DNA of 64,000 nt, taken from positions 933,529 to 997,528 of the forward strand of contig BOKP01000001.1 in the NCBI GenBank assembly GCA_016861045.1, written 5' to 3'. Of the stretch, positions 41,761-50,318 are shown one piece after another (position 1 is the first letter of the stretch; each line of letters opens with the position of its first letter). The notes beneath the pieces are model-generated. The model had not been told where the DNA came from. It saw nothing but the letters and a program-made list of their open reading frames with translations, and did no database searches. The stretch comes from Actinomycetes bacterium (lineage in GTDB: Bacteria; Actinomycetota; Thermoleophilia; Solirubrobacterales; 70-9). Made by a program: the position numbers and the translations under genes.

Positions 41761-42533
41761 TGGCGAACGTTTGGGACGACGTCCTGCCCGAGGAGGACCG
41801 GCTCGTCTTCGAGCGCGCCGGGTGGGGCAGGGAGGTCGGCTTCGGCGAGCGCCCGGTCCTGCTCGTCGTCGACGTGATCTACAACTTCGTCGGCGACGTG
41901 CCGGAGCCGATCCTGAAGTCGATCGAGCGCTGGCGCTACTCCTGCGGCGAGCGCGGCTGGGAGGGGATCGCCCACCTGCGGCGGCTGATCGAGGCCGCCC
42001 GCGAGCGCGAGATCCCGATCGTCTACACGGGAATGGATCGCCGCCCCGACGGGTTCGACCAGGGCGCCTGGAACTGGAAGAGCCACCGCGCCGGCGACGC
42101 CTCCGACATCAAGGGCTCGCTCGGGAACGAGATCGTCGCCGAGGTCGCCCCCGAGGCCCGTGACATCTACTTCGTCAAGGACAAGCCGAGCGCGTTCCAC
42201 GGCACCCACCTGCTCGACTACCTGATCTACCTCGGGGCCGACACGGTGATCACGACCGGGACGACGACGAGCGGCTGCGTGCGGGCGAGCGCCGTCGACG
42301 CCGCCCAGTACAACTACCGCTCGGTCGTTCCCGAGGAGTGCGTCTGGGACCGCTCGACGATCTCGCACAAGGTCAACCTGCTCGACATCCAGATGAAGTA
42401 CGGCGACGTGAAGACGACCGACGAGGTGATCGCCTACCTGCGGTCGCTGCCGCAGCGGCCGTGCGGGCCGAACACGCCGACCGGCGTCGCGAACACGGAC
42501 GAGCCGGTGCCGGTGGCCGGGGGGGAGGCCTGA
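41760..42533 (+). CDS. isochorismatase-like cysteine amidohydrolase
   Basis: A 257-residue hydrolase of the isochorismatase fold. The catalytic triad is visible: Asp in LLVVDVIYNF, Lys in YFVKDKPSAF, and Cys in the TTTSGCVRASAVDA loop. Relatives are N-carbamoylsarcosine amidase, maleamate amidohydrolase, biuret hydrolase and ureidoacrylate amidohydrolase, all cleaving amide or carbamoyl groups. Position directly after the cyclic amidohydrolase suggests it takes the ring-opened (carbamoyl or amide) product and releases ammonia or carbamate. The N-terminal ~30 residues precede the usual core. Start overlaps the upstream stop (TGATG). Confidence 0.88.
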   Translation: MANVWDDVLPEEDRLVFERAGWGREVGFGERPVLLVVDVIYNFVGDVPEPILKSIERWRYSCGERGWEGIAHLRRLIEAAREREIPIVYTGMDRRPDGFDQGAWNWKSHRAGDASDIKGSLGNEIVAEVAPEARDIYFVKDKPSAFHGTHLLDYLIYLGADTVITTGTTTSGCVRASAVDAAQYNYRSVVPEECVWDRSTISHKVNLLDIQMKYGDVKTTDEVIAYLRSLPQRPCGPNTPTGVANTDEPVPVAGGEA

Positions 42534-42534
42534 G

Positions 42535-43131
42535 GTGGCCGGCCTCGAGATCCGCAAGATCGCGACGTTCGTCGACGAGGTGCTGACCGAGGGCGGGCGC
42601 GGCGACGGCGAGCCGCTGGTCAAGACCGCGGTCGCGGTCGTCTTCCGCAATCCCTACGCCGGCCGCGAGTTCAGCGACGACCTGTCGGAGATCGTCGAGC
42701 CGAGCGCCGAGCTCGGCCGGATCATCGGCGAGCGCTGCCTGGCCGCCGTCGGCCGTCCCGTCGAGAGCCAGGGCAAGGCCGTCCTGGTCGGCACCGCCGG
42801 CGAGCAGGAGCACGGCAACGCGGCGAAGACGACGACGTTCGGCAACCCGTTTCGCGAGGCCTTCCACGGCGGCCGGGCCTGGCTGCCATCGACCACGAAG
42901 CGCTGCGCGCCCGGCGCCTCGGTCGACGTGCCGCTCTGCTTCAAGGACGAGATCTGGGTCCGCTCCCACTACGACACGATCACGGTTGCGGTCGCCGACG
43001 CGCCGGCGCCGGACGAGATCGTGCTCGTCGGCGCCGTCGCCTCGCGCGGGCGGCTCAACGCCAGGCTCGGCGGCAAGACCAAGCAGGAGGCGCTGGCCGA
43101 GATCGCCGCCGCGGAGGAGGGGAGCGGTTGA
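42535..43131 (+). CDS. AA_synth (DUF1185) family protein
   Basis: A 198-residue protein matching the family annotated 'amino acid synthesis' (PF06684): LEIRKIATFVDEVLTEGG at the start, AVAVVFRNPYAGREFSDDLSEI split over the first strands, VGTAGEQEHGNAAKT, the EAFHGGRAWLPSTTKR core and DEIVLVGAVASRGRLNARLGG. Known structures of the family have a small chorismate mutase-like fold; the enzymatic role is unknown. It is recurrently found beside amidohydrolases, so a role in ring-cleavage metabolism is plausible by context. GTG 42535 begins one base after the previous stop. Confidence 0.85.
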   Translation: MAGLEIRKIATFVDEVLTEGGRGDGEPLVKTAVAVVFRNPYAGREFSDDLSEIVEPSAELGRIIGERCLAAVGRPVESQGKAVLVGTAGEQEHGNAAKTTTFGNPFREAFHGGRAWLPSTTKRCAPGASVDVPLCFKDEIWVRSHYDTITVAVADAPAPDEIVLVGAVASRGRLNARLGGKTKQEALAEIAAAEEGSG

Positions 43132-43132
43132 G

Positions 43133-44299
43133 GTGAGCACCCTCGAGATCACCGGGCTCGGGGGGCTTGTCAGCGGCCGGCTTGGCGATGCGCTCGCGCC
43201 AGTCGAGTCGATCAGGATCGAGGACGGGTTGATCGCGTCGCTCGAGGCCACGGGCTCGGCCGACGAGGTCCTCGACGCCGGCGGCGCCGTCGCCGTGCCG
43301 GGTCTGATCGACTCCCACGTCCACGTCGTCTTCGGCGACTGGACCCCGCGCCAGTCGACGCTCGGCTGGATCGAGAGCTCGATGCACGGCGGCGTGACGA
43401 TGATGATGTCGGCCTCCGAGGTCCACCTCCCCGGGCGCCCGCACGACCGGGTCGGCGTCAAGGCGCTGGCGATCGCCGCCCAGCGCGCGTTCGCCGACTT
43501 CCGGCCCGGCGGCGTCAAGGTGCTCGGCGGCTCGCTGATCATCGAGCCGGACCTCGAGCCGGCGGACCTCGCCGAGCTCGCCGCCGCCGGCGTCGGCCTC
43601 GCCAAGGTCGGCTTCGGCGCCTTCGAGCGGCAGGGCGACGCGGCTCCGCTGGTCCGGGCCGCCCAGGCGGCTGGGATCGTCGTCATGAACCACACCGGCG
43701 GCGCCTCGATCCCCGACTCCTCGCCGGTGACGATCGATGACGTGCTCGAGCTCGGGTGCGACATCGTCGGCCACGCCAACGGCGGCCCGACCGCGCTCCC
43801 CGACGCCGACCTGCCGCGGCTCTTCGACGCCCCCGGCGTTCTGCAGCTCGTCCAGGCCGGCAACCTGCGGAGCTCGCTGCGGATCGTCGAGCTCGCGAAG
43901 GAGCGCGACGCGCTCGACCGGATCGTGCTGGCGACCGACACGCCGACCGGAACCGGCGTGATGCCGCTCGGGATGATCAAGACGGTCTGCGAGGTCTCCT
44001 CGCTGGGGCGGATCCCGGCGACCGACGCGCTGGCGCTCGCGACCGGCAACAACGGGTCGGCGCTGCGCCGCGACGAGGGCGTCCTCGCGCCCGGCCGGCC
44101 CGCCGACCTGGCCCTGCTTCTTCCCCCGCTCGGCAGCGCCCACGACGATCCCCTGGCCTGCATCGAGCAGGGCGACATCCCCGGCATCGCGGCGATGGTG
44201 ATAGACGGCGAGGTGCGGGCGCTGCGCTCGCGCAACACGCCGGCGCCCGACGGCGCCTGCCGGATCCTGACCCGCGAGCAAATGGAGGCGAGTGCATGA
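43133..44299 (+). CDS. enamidase-like amidohydrolase
   Basis: A binuclear amidohydrolase of 388 residues that strongly recalls enamidase of anaerobic nicotinate breakdown (opens 1,4,5,6-tetrahydro-6-oxonicotinate). Seen: IDSHVHVVFGDWTPRQ with HxH, SSMHGGVTMMMSASEVHLPGRPHD (in pieces), VVMNHTGGASIPDSSPVT, VGHANGGPTAL, LATDTPTGTGVMPLG, and LEPAD and SRNTPAPDG near the end. Key metal ligands (HxH, His in NHTGG, His in GHANGG, Asp in ATDTP) are present. No nicotinate or hydroxynicotinate reductase genes are nearby, so the substrate may be another cyclic enamide. The start GTG 43133 follows the previous stop by one base. Confidence 0.85.
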   Translation: MSTLEITGLGGLVSGRLGDALAPVESIRIEDGLIASLEATGSADEVLDAGGAVAVPGLIDSHVHVVFGDWTPRQSTLGWIESSMHGGVTMMMSASEVHLPGRPHDRVGVKALAIAAQRAFADFRPGGVKVLGGSLIIEPDLEPADLAELAAAGVGLAKVGFGAFERQGDAAPLVRAAQAAGIVVMNHTGGASIPDSSPVTIDDVLELGCDIVGHANGGPTALPDADLPRLFDAPGVLQLVQAGNLRSSLRIVELAKERDALDRIVLATDTPTGTGVMPLGMIKTVCEVSSLGRIPATDALALATGNNGSALRRDEGVLAPGRPADLALLLPPLGSAHDDPLACIEQGDIPGIAAMVIDGEVRALRSRNTPAPDGACRILTREQMEASA

Positions 44300-44928
44300 G
44301 CGAGATCCCGATCGAGGAGCGCGGTCGCATGGTCGAGGAGGTGCACGTCCCGGCGCGGACGGCCGCCGTCGTCGAGGTCCGTCGCGGCCAGGTGCTGCAG
44401 GTGGTCGACCTCGAGGGGCAGCAGGTGGGCGACCTGATGGCCTACCGGCAGGGCGACCCGAGCGAGTACCTCTCGCCCGGCCACACCCTCTCCTGCCTCG
44501 TCAAGCTGATGCCCGAGACCGGGGACGAGCTCTTCTCCAATCATCGGACGCCGCTGTTCCGGATCACCCGCGACGACGTCAACACCCACGACATGATCGT
44601 CCCCTGTTGCGACCCCGAGCGCTACGGTCGTGACTACGACCAGCCCGACCATCCCTCGTGTCTCGCCTCGCTGCAGAAGGCGCTCGCCGAGTTCGGCTCG
44701 GACTTCGCTGCGCCCGGCGAGTCGGCCTGGAACGTGTTCATGAACAACCGCCACGAGGATGGCCGGATCGTCACCTACGAGCCCGAGCACGGCCCCGGCT
44801 CGGCGATCGACCTCGAGGTCCTCGAGGACCTGGTCGTGGCCCTGTCCGCCTGCCCCCAGGATCTGTCTCCCTGCAACGCCTACGACCCGACCGCGATGGC
44901 GATGCGGGTGTGGGAGGTCGAGGATTGA
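44296..44928 (+). CDS. DUF1989 (urea carboxylase-associated) protein, longer subunit
   Basis: A 210-residue protein of the urea carboxylase-associated family: VPARTAAVVEVRRGQVLQVVDLEGQQVGDLMAY, the SPGHTLSCLVKLMPETG segment, LFSNHRTPLFRI, CCDPERYG, DHPSCLASLQKAL and ALSACPQDLSPCNAYDPT. Paired members of this family have been shown to be carboxyguanidine deiminase subunits in guanidine use. Here two differing copies (this and 45604) flank an aldolase-like gene, with no urea carboxylase or allophanate hydrolase in sight, so another deimination substrate is possible. ATG overlaps the enamidase-like stop by 4 bases (ATGA). Confidence 0.88.
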   Translation: MSEIPIEERGRMVEEVHVPARTAAVVEVRRGQVLQVVDLEGQQVGDLMAYRQGDPSEYLSPGHTLSCLVKLMPETGDELFSNHRTPLFRITRDDVNTHDMIVPCCDPERYGRDYDQPDHPSCLASLQKALAEFGSDFAAPGESAWNVFMNNRHEDGRIVTYEPEHGPGSAIDLEVLEDLVVALSACPQDLSPCNAYDPTAMAMRVWEVED

Positions 44929-44929
44929 C

Positions 44930-45607
44930 GTGCCTGCGACCGTCTCCGAGATGACGAGCGCAACCGCCGCCGAGGTCGCGGCGGTGGCCCGCCTGCTCGC
45001 CGCGGCCGGCCTCGTCGAGGCGTTCGGCCACGTCTCGGCCCGGATCGACGGCGGCGGCTTCGCGATCACCTCGACGGCGCCGCTCGGCCGGGCGACCGCG
45101 GAAGCCACGCTCGCCTGCGACGAGGCCGGGATGCCGCTCGGCGATGGCGCGGGGCTGCCGCTGGAGACGCCGCTTCACGCCGCGATCTACGCTGCTCGCG
45201 CCGATGTCGGCGCGATCTGCCGCACCCACTCGCCGGCGGCGGTCGCGGCCGGCGTCGCGGACGAGACGCCGCCGGTCGCCCACGGGCTCGGCGGCCTCTC
45301 CGGACGGGTCGCGCGATTCGGGGACCCGCAGCTCGTCACCGGCCGCGAGCGCGCGGCCGCCGCCGTGGCGGCGCTCGGCGCCGACGACTGCCTGCTGATC
45401 CGCGGCAACGGCGCCGTCGCCACCGGCGCCTCCCTCCCGGAGGCTGCAGTCCGGGCCTGGTATCTGGAGGAGCGCGCCCGGGTCTGGCGGGCCGGGCGGC
45501 TCGAGCTCTCCGCTGATGCGCTCGAGGAGCGTTCCAGCCACTACCCGGCCGAGGCCGATCGCGCCTGGAGCTGGCTGCGCTGGAGGTTCGGGGGGGAGGA
45601 GCGATGA
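44930..45607 (+). CDS. class II aldolase/adducin-domain protein lacking two zinc histidines
   Basis: A 225-residue protein with the aldolase class II fold: AFGHVSARIDGGGFAI, PLETPLHAAIYAARADVGAICRTHSPAAV, GLGGLSGRVARFGDP and CLLIRGNGAVATGASLPEA. In active members the zinc ligands are the two His of HxH (here RTH) and a His in the NHG-type turn (here GNG). Two of three are therefore replaced (Arg, Asn), so classic zinc-dependent aldolase activity is unlikely. It could be a decarboxylase-type, scaffolding or non-metal relative. It is placed between the two DUF1989 genes, overlapping the second by 4 bases. Confidence 0.82.
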   Translation: MPATVSEMTSATAAEVAAVARLLAAAGLVEAFGHVSARIDGGGFAITSTAPLGRATAEATLACDEAGMPLGDGAGLPLETPLHAAIYAARADVGAICRTHSPAAVAAGVADETPPVAHGLGGLSGRVARFGDPQLVTGRERAAAAVAALGADDCLLIRGNGAVATGASLPEAAVRAWYLEERARVWRAGRLELSADALEERSSHYPAEADRAWSWLRWRFGGEER

Positions 45608-46185
45608 CGGCCGCCACCGACGTCACGGTCGCTTCCGGCACCGGCTACGGCGTCGACCTCGCCGCCGGCGAGCAGATCAGGATCTCGACCCCGGACGGCG
45701 GCCAGGGCGGGGACTTCAGCTTCCTCGGCTTCGACCAGGCGCTGTCTCGCAACATCAACGGCTGGGAGCGCTTCGGGCGTCCCTGGCTCATCTTCAGCGC
45801 CGACCCGGGCACCCGCCTCTACGACGGCGAGGGCGAGCCCGTGTTCGAGGTCGGCGAGTGCACCGGCGACGGCCGCAACGACATCATGTACCCGGGCTGC
45901 TGGTCGGAGCTCTACGAGGACGGCCGCCCGGGCTGCCGCGACCTGATCGCCGACGCGCTCGGGATCGCGCGCGCGGAGATCACCGGGATGCTCTCGTTCT
46001 TCGTCAACGCCACGGTCGACACGACCGCCTACCGGGGCCTGCAGGAAGTCCGGATCGAGCCCGGCGATCACATCACCCTGCTGGCGCTGCGCGACGTCCG
46101 CGCCGCCGTCTCGGCCTGTCCCGACTCCGAGATCCCGGGCTGGAGGCCGGGTGACCTGCGGGTCGAGGTCGGAAGACCTTCCTGA
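45604..46185 (+). CDS. DUF1989 (urea carboxylase-associated) protein, shorter subunit
   Basis: A 193-residue paralogue of the gene at 44296. Seen: GYGVDLAAGEQIRISTPDGGQGGDFSFLGFDQ, NINGWERFGRPWLIFSADPGT, VGECTGDGRNDIMYPGCW, SFFVNATVDTTAYRGL, and VSACPDSEIPGW near the end. The pair likely forms one heteromeric enzyme, as with the CgdA/CgdB carboxyguanidine deiminase; the motifs differ enough that each probably has its own role. ATG overlaps the aldolase-like stop (ATGA), showing coupled translation. The transporter operon begins 30 bases later. Confidence 0.85.
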   Translation: MTAATDVTVASGTGYGVDLAAGEQIRISTPDGGQGGDFSFLGFDQALSRNINGWERFGRPWLIFSADPGTRLYDGEGEPVFEVGECTGDGRNDIMYPGCWSELYEDGRPGCRDLIADALGIARAEITGMLSFFVNATVDTTAYRGLQEVRIEPGDHITLLALRDVRAAVSACPDSEIPGWRPGDLRVEVGRPS

Positions 46186-46215
46186 GAACGATGTCCAGCG
46201 ACCAAGGAGTACACA

Positions 46216-47262
46216 GTGACTAGACGACGCAAACCGCACGGCTCCCGGTTCGGGGTGCTCGCCGTCCTGATGCTGGCGATCGGGGCCCTGGTCCTCGCCG
46301 CATGCGGCGGCGACGACTCGACCACCAGTGACAGTGCCGACTCGACGTCCGGGGGTGAGATGCAGGATGCGACGCTGGTCCTCGACTTCGTTCCGGGCCC
46401 GGTCCACGCCGGCATCTACGACGCGGTCGTCAACGGCTACTACGAGGACGAGGGGATCAATCTCGAGATCATCGAGCCGACCTCGACCGCGGACACGCTG
46501 AAGCTGATCGACGCCGGCAAGGCCAACTTCGGCATCGCCGACGGGATCGACGTCGCCACCCAGATCGCCGACGGCCGCGGCGCCAAGGGCATCATGGCGC
46601 TTGTCCAGCGGCCGCTGGGCGGGCTGATCACGCTCACCGAGTCGGGCTTCGACTCGCCGGCCGACCTCGACGGCAAGACCGTCGGCGTCACCGGCGTCCC
46701 CTCCGACGACGCGATCATGAACACGACGATCTCCGACGCGGGCGGCGATCCCGCCAGCGTCAACAAGGTGACGATCGGGTTCAACGGGGTCCAGAACCTC
46801 GAGAGCGGCAAGGTCGACGCCTTCACCGGGTTCATCCCCGCCGACGGCGTCCAGATCGACGTCGACGGGTTCCCGACGACGTCGTTCGCGCTCGACGAGT
46901 ACGGCGGGCCCAAGTACCCGGGCCTGGTCGTGTTCTCGACCGAGGACGCGATCAGCTCCGAGTCGGATCTGATGCAGGGCTTCGTGAGCGCCACGATCAG
47001 GGGCTACGAGGACGTCATCGCCGATCCGCAGGCCGGGCTCGACGCGTTGCTCGAGGAGAACCCGGCGATCCCGGAGAAGTTCGCCGAGGCGTCGCTTGAC
47101 GCGTACATGCCGCTGTTCGAGGCCGGCACCGACCAGTACGGGTCGTTCAACACCGACGATCTCGAGTCGCTGTCGACGTTCATGGTCGACAACGACCTCG
47201 CAACCGAGCCGATCGCCCCCGACCGGTACGCGACGAACGAGTTCGTCGAGGGGTCGGAATAG
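46216..47262 (+). CDS. ABC transporter substrate-binding lipoprotein (NMT1/THI5-like)
   Basis: A 348-residue lipoprotein: signal peptide with lipobox VLAAC, then a Ser/Asp/Thr linker, then an NMT1-type binding domain (LVLDFVPGPVHAGIYDAVVNGYY, GKANFGIADGIDVATQIA, DLDGKTVGVTGVPSDDAI, GFNGVQNLESGKVDAFTGFIP). Relatives bind thiamine precursors (hydroxymethylpyrimidine), riboflavin and alkanesulphonates, so a pyrimidine-like or heterocyclic ligand is plausible. AAGGAG lies 6 bases before GTG 46216. The ATPase and permease follow directly, forming a complete importer. Confidence 0.93.
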   Translation: MTRRRKPHGSRFGVLAVLMLAIGALVLAACGGDDSTTSDSADSTSGGEMQDATLVLDFVPGPVHAGIYDAVVNGYYEDEGINLEIIEPTSTADTLKLIDAGKANFGIADGIDVATQIADGRGAKGIMALVQRPLGGLITLTESGFDSPADLDGKTVGVTGVPSDDAIMNTTISDAGGDPASVNKVTIGFNGVQNLESGKVDAFTGFIPADGVQIDVDGFPTTSFALDEYGGPKYPGLVVFSTEDAISSESDLMQGFVSATIRGYEDVIADPQAGLDALLEENPAIPEKFAEASLDAYMPLFEAGTDQYGSFNTDDLESLSTFMVDNDLATEPIAPDRYATNEFVEGSE

Positions 47263-47266
47263 CGCG

Positions 47267-48073
47267 ATGCCGGCCACGACGGCACGTCTGCGGACCGAGG
47301 GTCTGACGAAGGCGTTCCCGGCGCGTTCCGGGGCCGGCGATCGGGTCAGCGCGCTCGAAGGGGTCGAGATGACGATCGACCCCGGCGAGTTCGTCTCGAT
47401 CGTCGGGCCGTCGGGGTGCGGCAAGTCGACGCTGTTCAACCTGTTGGCCGGGCTCGACCGGCCGTCGGGCGGGCGCATCCTGCTCGACGGCCGACCGGCC
47501 GACAACCTGCTCGGCGAGATCGGCTACATGCCGCAGGCCGACCTCTTGATGCCGTGGCGGACCGTGCTCGACAACACCGCGCTCGGCCTCCAGCTCAATG
47601 GCGTCAAGCGGGCCGAGGCGCGCGAGCGGGCGCGGGGGGAGTTCCAGCGCTTCGGGCTCGCCGGCTTCGAGGACGTCTGGCCCTCGCAGATCTCCGGCGG
47701 CATGCGCCAGCGCGCTGCGCTGCTGCGGACTTTCCTGGCCGGCCGCGAGGTGATGCTCCTCGACGAGCCCTTCGGTGCCCTCGACGCGCTCACCCGCCAG
47801 GAGATGCAGCAGTGGCTCCTGCGAATCTGGCAAGAGGACCGCAAGACGATCCTGTTCGTCACCCACGACGTCGAGGAGGCGCTGTTCCTCTCCGACCGGG
47901 TCTACGTGATGTCGGGCCGGCCCGGCCGGATCGAGCTCTGCGTCGAGGTCGAGCTCGAGCGCCCGCGCGAGCTCGAGCGGACGATGACCGCCCCCGAGTT
48001 CGCGGAGCTGAAGCTGAAGCTGATCGAGCCGCTGCGCCGGGCGTCGGCGGCCGCGCGCGCGGAGGACGGCTGA
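47267..48073 (+). CDS. ABC importer ATPase (TauB/SsuB/ThiZ type)
   Basis: A 268-residue ATPase with all motifs: Walker A VGPSGCGKSTLFNL, Q-loop YMPQADLLMPW, signature ISGGMRQRAAL, Walker B VMLLDEPFGALD, H-loop FVTHDVEEALFL. It energises the importer with the lipoprotein at 46216 and the permease at 48073. ATG 47267 was chosen because upstream codons overlap the binding-protein gene in another frame. The end overlaps the permease start (TGATG). Confidence 0.95.
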   Translation: MPATTARLRTEGLTKAFPARSGAGDRVSALEGVEMTIDPGEFVSIVGPSGCGKSTLFNLLAGLDRPSGGRILLDGRPADNLLGEIGYMPQADLLMPWRTVLDNTALGLQLNGVKRAEARERARGEFQRFGLAGFEDVWPSQISGGMRQRAALLRTFLAGREVMLLDEPFGALDALTRQEMQQWLLRIWQEDRKTILFVTHDVEEALFLSDRVYVMSGRPGRIELCVEVELERPRELERTMTAPEFAELKLKLIEPLRRASAAARAEDG

Positions 48074-48921
48074 TGGGCAACGGCGGGCGCCTCAGCCTCG
48101 ACTCGCGCGCGGCCCGGATCGCGGCGCCGGCGATCTTCGCCCTGCTCGTGCTCGCGATCTGGCAGCTCTACACGGTCGTCTCCGACGTCCCCGAGTCCTC
48201 GCTTCCGTCGCCGACGCAGATCGCCGCGGCCGGCTGGGAGAACCGCCAGCTCCTGCTCGACAACACGTGGGTCACGATCGAGGAGATCCTGATCGGGTTC
48301 GCGGCGGCGATCGTGCTCGGCGTCGTCCTGGCGATGCTGATCCGCTCCTCGCGCACGGTCGAGCGGGCGCTGTATCCGTGGCTCGTCGTCTCGCAGATGG
48401 TCCCGGTGCCGGCCGTCGCTCCGATCTTCGTGATCTGGACCGGCTTCGACCTGCGCCCGAAGATCATGGTCATCGCCCTCGTCGCGTTCTTCCCGATCGC
48501 CGTCAACACGATCGACGGGCTCCGCGCGGTCGACCCGCAGCTCCTGCGGCTGATGCGGACGCTGCGGGCATCGTTCTGGCAGCGGTTCCGCTACGCGCAG
48601 CTCCCGGCGGCGCTGCCGTTCGTCTTCAGCGGCCTCAAGGTCGCGGCCGCGCTCTCGGTCATCGGCGCGGTGTTCGGCGAGTGGGTGGGGGCCTCGGAGG
48701 GCCTTGGCTACCTGATCCTCGTCCTCAACAACGCGACCGACACAGCGACGATGTTCGCGACGATCTTCCTGCTGGCGCTGATCGGGATCTCGCTGTTCGG
48801 GCTCGTGATCCTGATCGAGCGGCTCCTGCTGCCCTGGTATCACGACGCGCGCAAGGAGAGCAGCGACGACGGCATCGCCGAGCCCGCCGACGACGCGGTC
48901 GAGATCGGGGGGCGGCTGTGA
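48073..48921 (+). CDS. ABC importer permease (TauC/SsuC/ThiX type)
   Basis: A 282-residue inner-membrane protein with about six spans and the EAA-loop-like sequence MRTLRASFWQRFRYAQLPAALPFVFSGLK. Other landmarks: ILIGFAAAIVLGVVLAMLI, PVPAVAPIFVIWTGFDLRPKI, FGEWVGASEGLGYLIL. It completes the NMT1-type importer. Its GTGA end overlaps the amidohydrolase at 48918, so transporter and enzyme are translationally coupled, which strengthens the idea that the imported compound is that enzyme's substrate. Confidence 0.95.
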   Translation: MGNGGRLSLDSRAARIAAPAIFALLVLAIWQLYTVVSDVPESSLPSPTQIAAAGWENRQLLLDNTWVTIEEILIGFAAAIVLGVVLAMLIRSSRTVERALYPWLVVSQMVPVPAVAPIFVIWTGFDLRPKIMVIALVAFFPIAVNTIDGLRAVDPQLLRLMRTLRASFWQRFRYAQLPAALPFVFSGLKVAAALSVIGAVFGEWVGASEGLGYLILVLNNATDTATMFATIFLLALIGISLFGLVILIERLLLPWYHDARKESSDDGIAEPADDAVEIGGRL

Positions 48922-50318
48922 GCGGCGCGAGCGCCACGATCGTCCGCGGCGCCTGGGTGCTGCCGATGGCCGCGGGCTCCGACCCGATCCGCGACGGGGC
49001 CGTCCTGCTCGGCGCCGACGGCGCGATCGCGGCGGTCGGGAGCTTCGCGGAGCTGAGCGACCGCGAGCCTGACGCGACCGTCGCCGGCGACGGCAACGGC
49101 ATCGTCATGCCGGGGATGGTCAACGCCCACACCCATCTGACCGAGTGCCTGATCCCGGGGATGGGGGAGGACGCCGTCCTCTACGAGTGGTTCCAGCGCG
49201 TCGTCAACCCCGTCGGCGAGCTGATCGTCCGCGACGAGGTCGCGCTCGGGACGCGCCTGAAGGCGGTCGAGATGCTGCGCAGCGGCATCACCACGGTCAA
49301 CGACATGTCCTGCCACCGCAACGTCGGGAGCCTGGCGACGCTCGGGGCCGTCGACGGGCTCGCCTGGGCCGGCCTCCGCGGGGTCGTCAGCTTCGGCGCC
49401 GAGGACATGTACGAGGGTGCGCCGGGGCCCGAGCCGTTCATGGCCGAGCACGAGGCGCTCGCGGATCGCACCGCGTCCGAGCCGCTGATCTCCTTCCGCT
49501 GCGGGGTCGGAACCGTCCTCGGCCTCAGCGACCAGCTCTTCGAGCGCACCGTGAGCGCCTGCCGCGAGCACGGCTGGGCGGTCCACACCCACCTCTCCGA
49601 GGTCCGCGAGGAGCTCACCGAGGGGCGGCTGCGCTGGGGTGGGACGACGATCGAGCGCTCGGGCCGCGCCGGGCTGCTCGACGCCGAGGTGATCGCCGCG
49701 CACTGCATCTGGTGCACCGAGCGCGACATCGGGCTGCTCGGCCGCCACGACGTCGCCGTCGCTCACAACCCGGTCGCCAACATGCTGCTCGGTAACGGCG
49801 TCTGCCCGGTCCCGCGGCTGCGCAGCGAGGGGATCACGATCGCGCTCGGCACCGACGGCGCCGCCTCCAACGACAACCAGGACATGTTCGGAGTCATCAA
49901 GACCGCGGGCCTGCTGCACAAGGTCAACACGATGGACCCGACCGTGATCGGGGCCCGCGAGGTGCTGGCGATGGCGACGATCGACGGCGCCCGGGCGCTC
50001 GGGATCGATGCCGAGGTCGGCTCGCTCGAGCCCGGCAAGCGCGCCGACGTGGTCCTGCTCGACGGCAACACCCCGGAGCTGGCGACGATTCACGATCCCT
50101 GGCAGCAGGTCGTCTACTGCGCGACCGCGCGCTGCGTCAGCGACGTCTGGGTCGACGGCGTGCGCCGGGTCGAGGGGGGCGAGGTGCCCGGCGTCGACCT
50201 GCCCGCGCTCGCGGCCGAGGTCCGCGAGGCCGGCGCCGATCTCGCCCGCCGCTCCGACCTCGGCTCCGAGTCGGTCTATGCCGGCGACGGCCGCGCCTTC
50301 GCCGGGGCCGGCGCCTGA
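48918..50318 (+). CDS. Atz/Trz-family amidohydrolase (deaminase/chlorohydrolase-like), 1
   Basis: A 466-residue enzyme of the guanine deaminase/triazine hydrolase type. Seen: MPGMVNAHTHLTECLIPG (HxH), VHTHLSEVREE (His), VIAAHCIWCTERDI (His), VAHNPVANMLLGNG and GTDGAASNDNQDMF with the catalytic Asp. All metal and catalytic residues are present. Relatives deaminate SAH/MTA, guanine, cytosine or s-triazines. The enzyme probably deaminates or hydrolyses the N-heterocycle taken up by the importer just upstream. GTG 48918 overlaps the permease stop by 4 bases. Confidence 0.9.
   Translation: MSGASATIVRGAWVLPMAAGSDPIRDGAVLLGADGAIAAVGSFAELSDREPDATVAGDGNGIVMPGMVNAHTHLTECLIPGMGEDAVLYEWFQRVVNPVGELIVRDEVALGTRLKAVEMLRSGITTVNDMSCHRNVGSLATLGAVDGLAWAGLRGVVSFGAEDMYEGAPGPEPFMAEHEALADRTASEPLISFRCGVGTVLGLSDQLFERTVSACREHGWAVHTHLSEVREELTEGRLRWGGTTIERSGRAGLLDAEVIAAHCIWCTERDIGLLGRHDVAVAHNPVANMLLGNGVCPVPRLRSEGITIALGTDGAASNDNQDMFGVIKTAGLLHKVNTMDPTVIGAREVLAMATIDGARALGIDAEVGSLEPGKRADVVLLDGNTPELATIHDPWQQVVYCATARCVSDVWVDGVRRVEGGEVPGVDLPALAAEVREAGADLARRSDLGSESVYAGDGRAFAGAGA

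Noticed and set aside
43133-44299. complete nicotinate degradation pathway
   Set aside because: Only the enamidase-like gene fits; molybdenum hydroxylases and the reductase are missing in the window.
42373-45108. 911-codon minus-strand frame in the cluster
   Set aside because: Antisense to five recognised overlapping genes; product lacks motifs.
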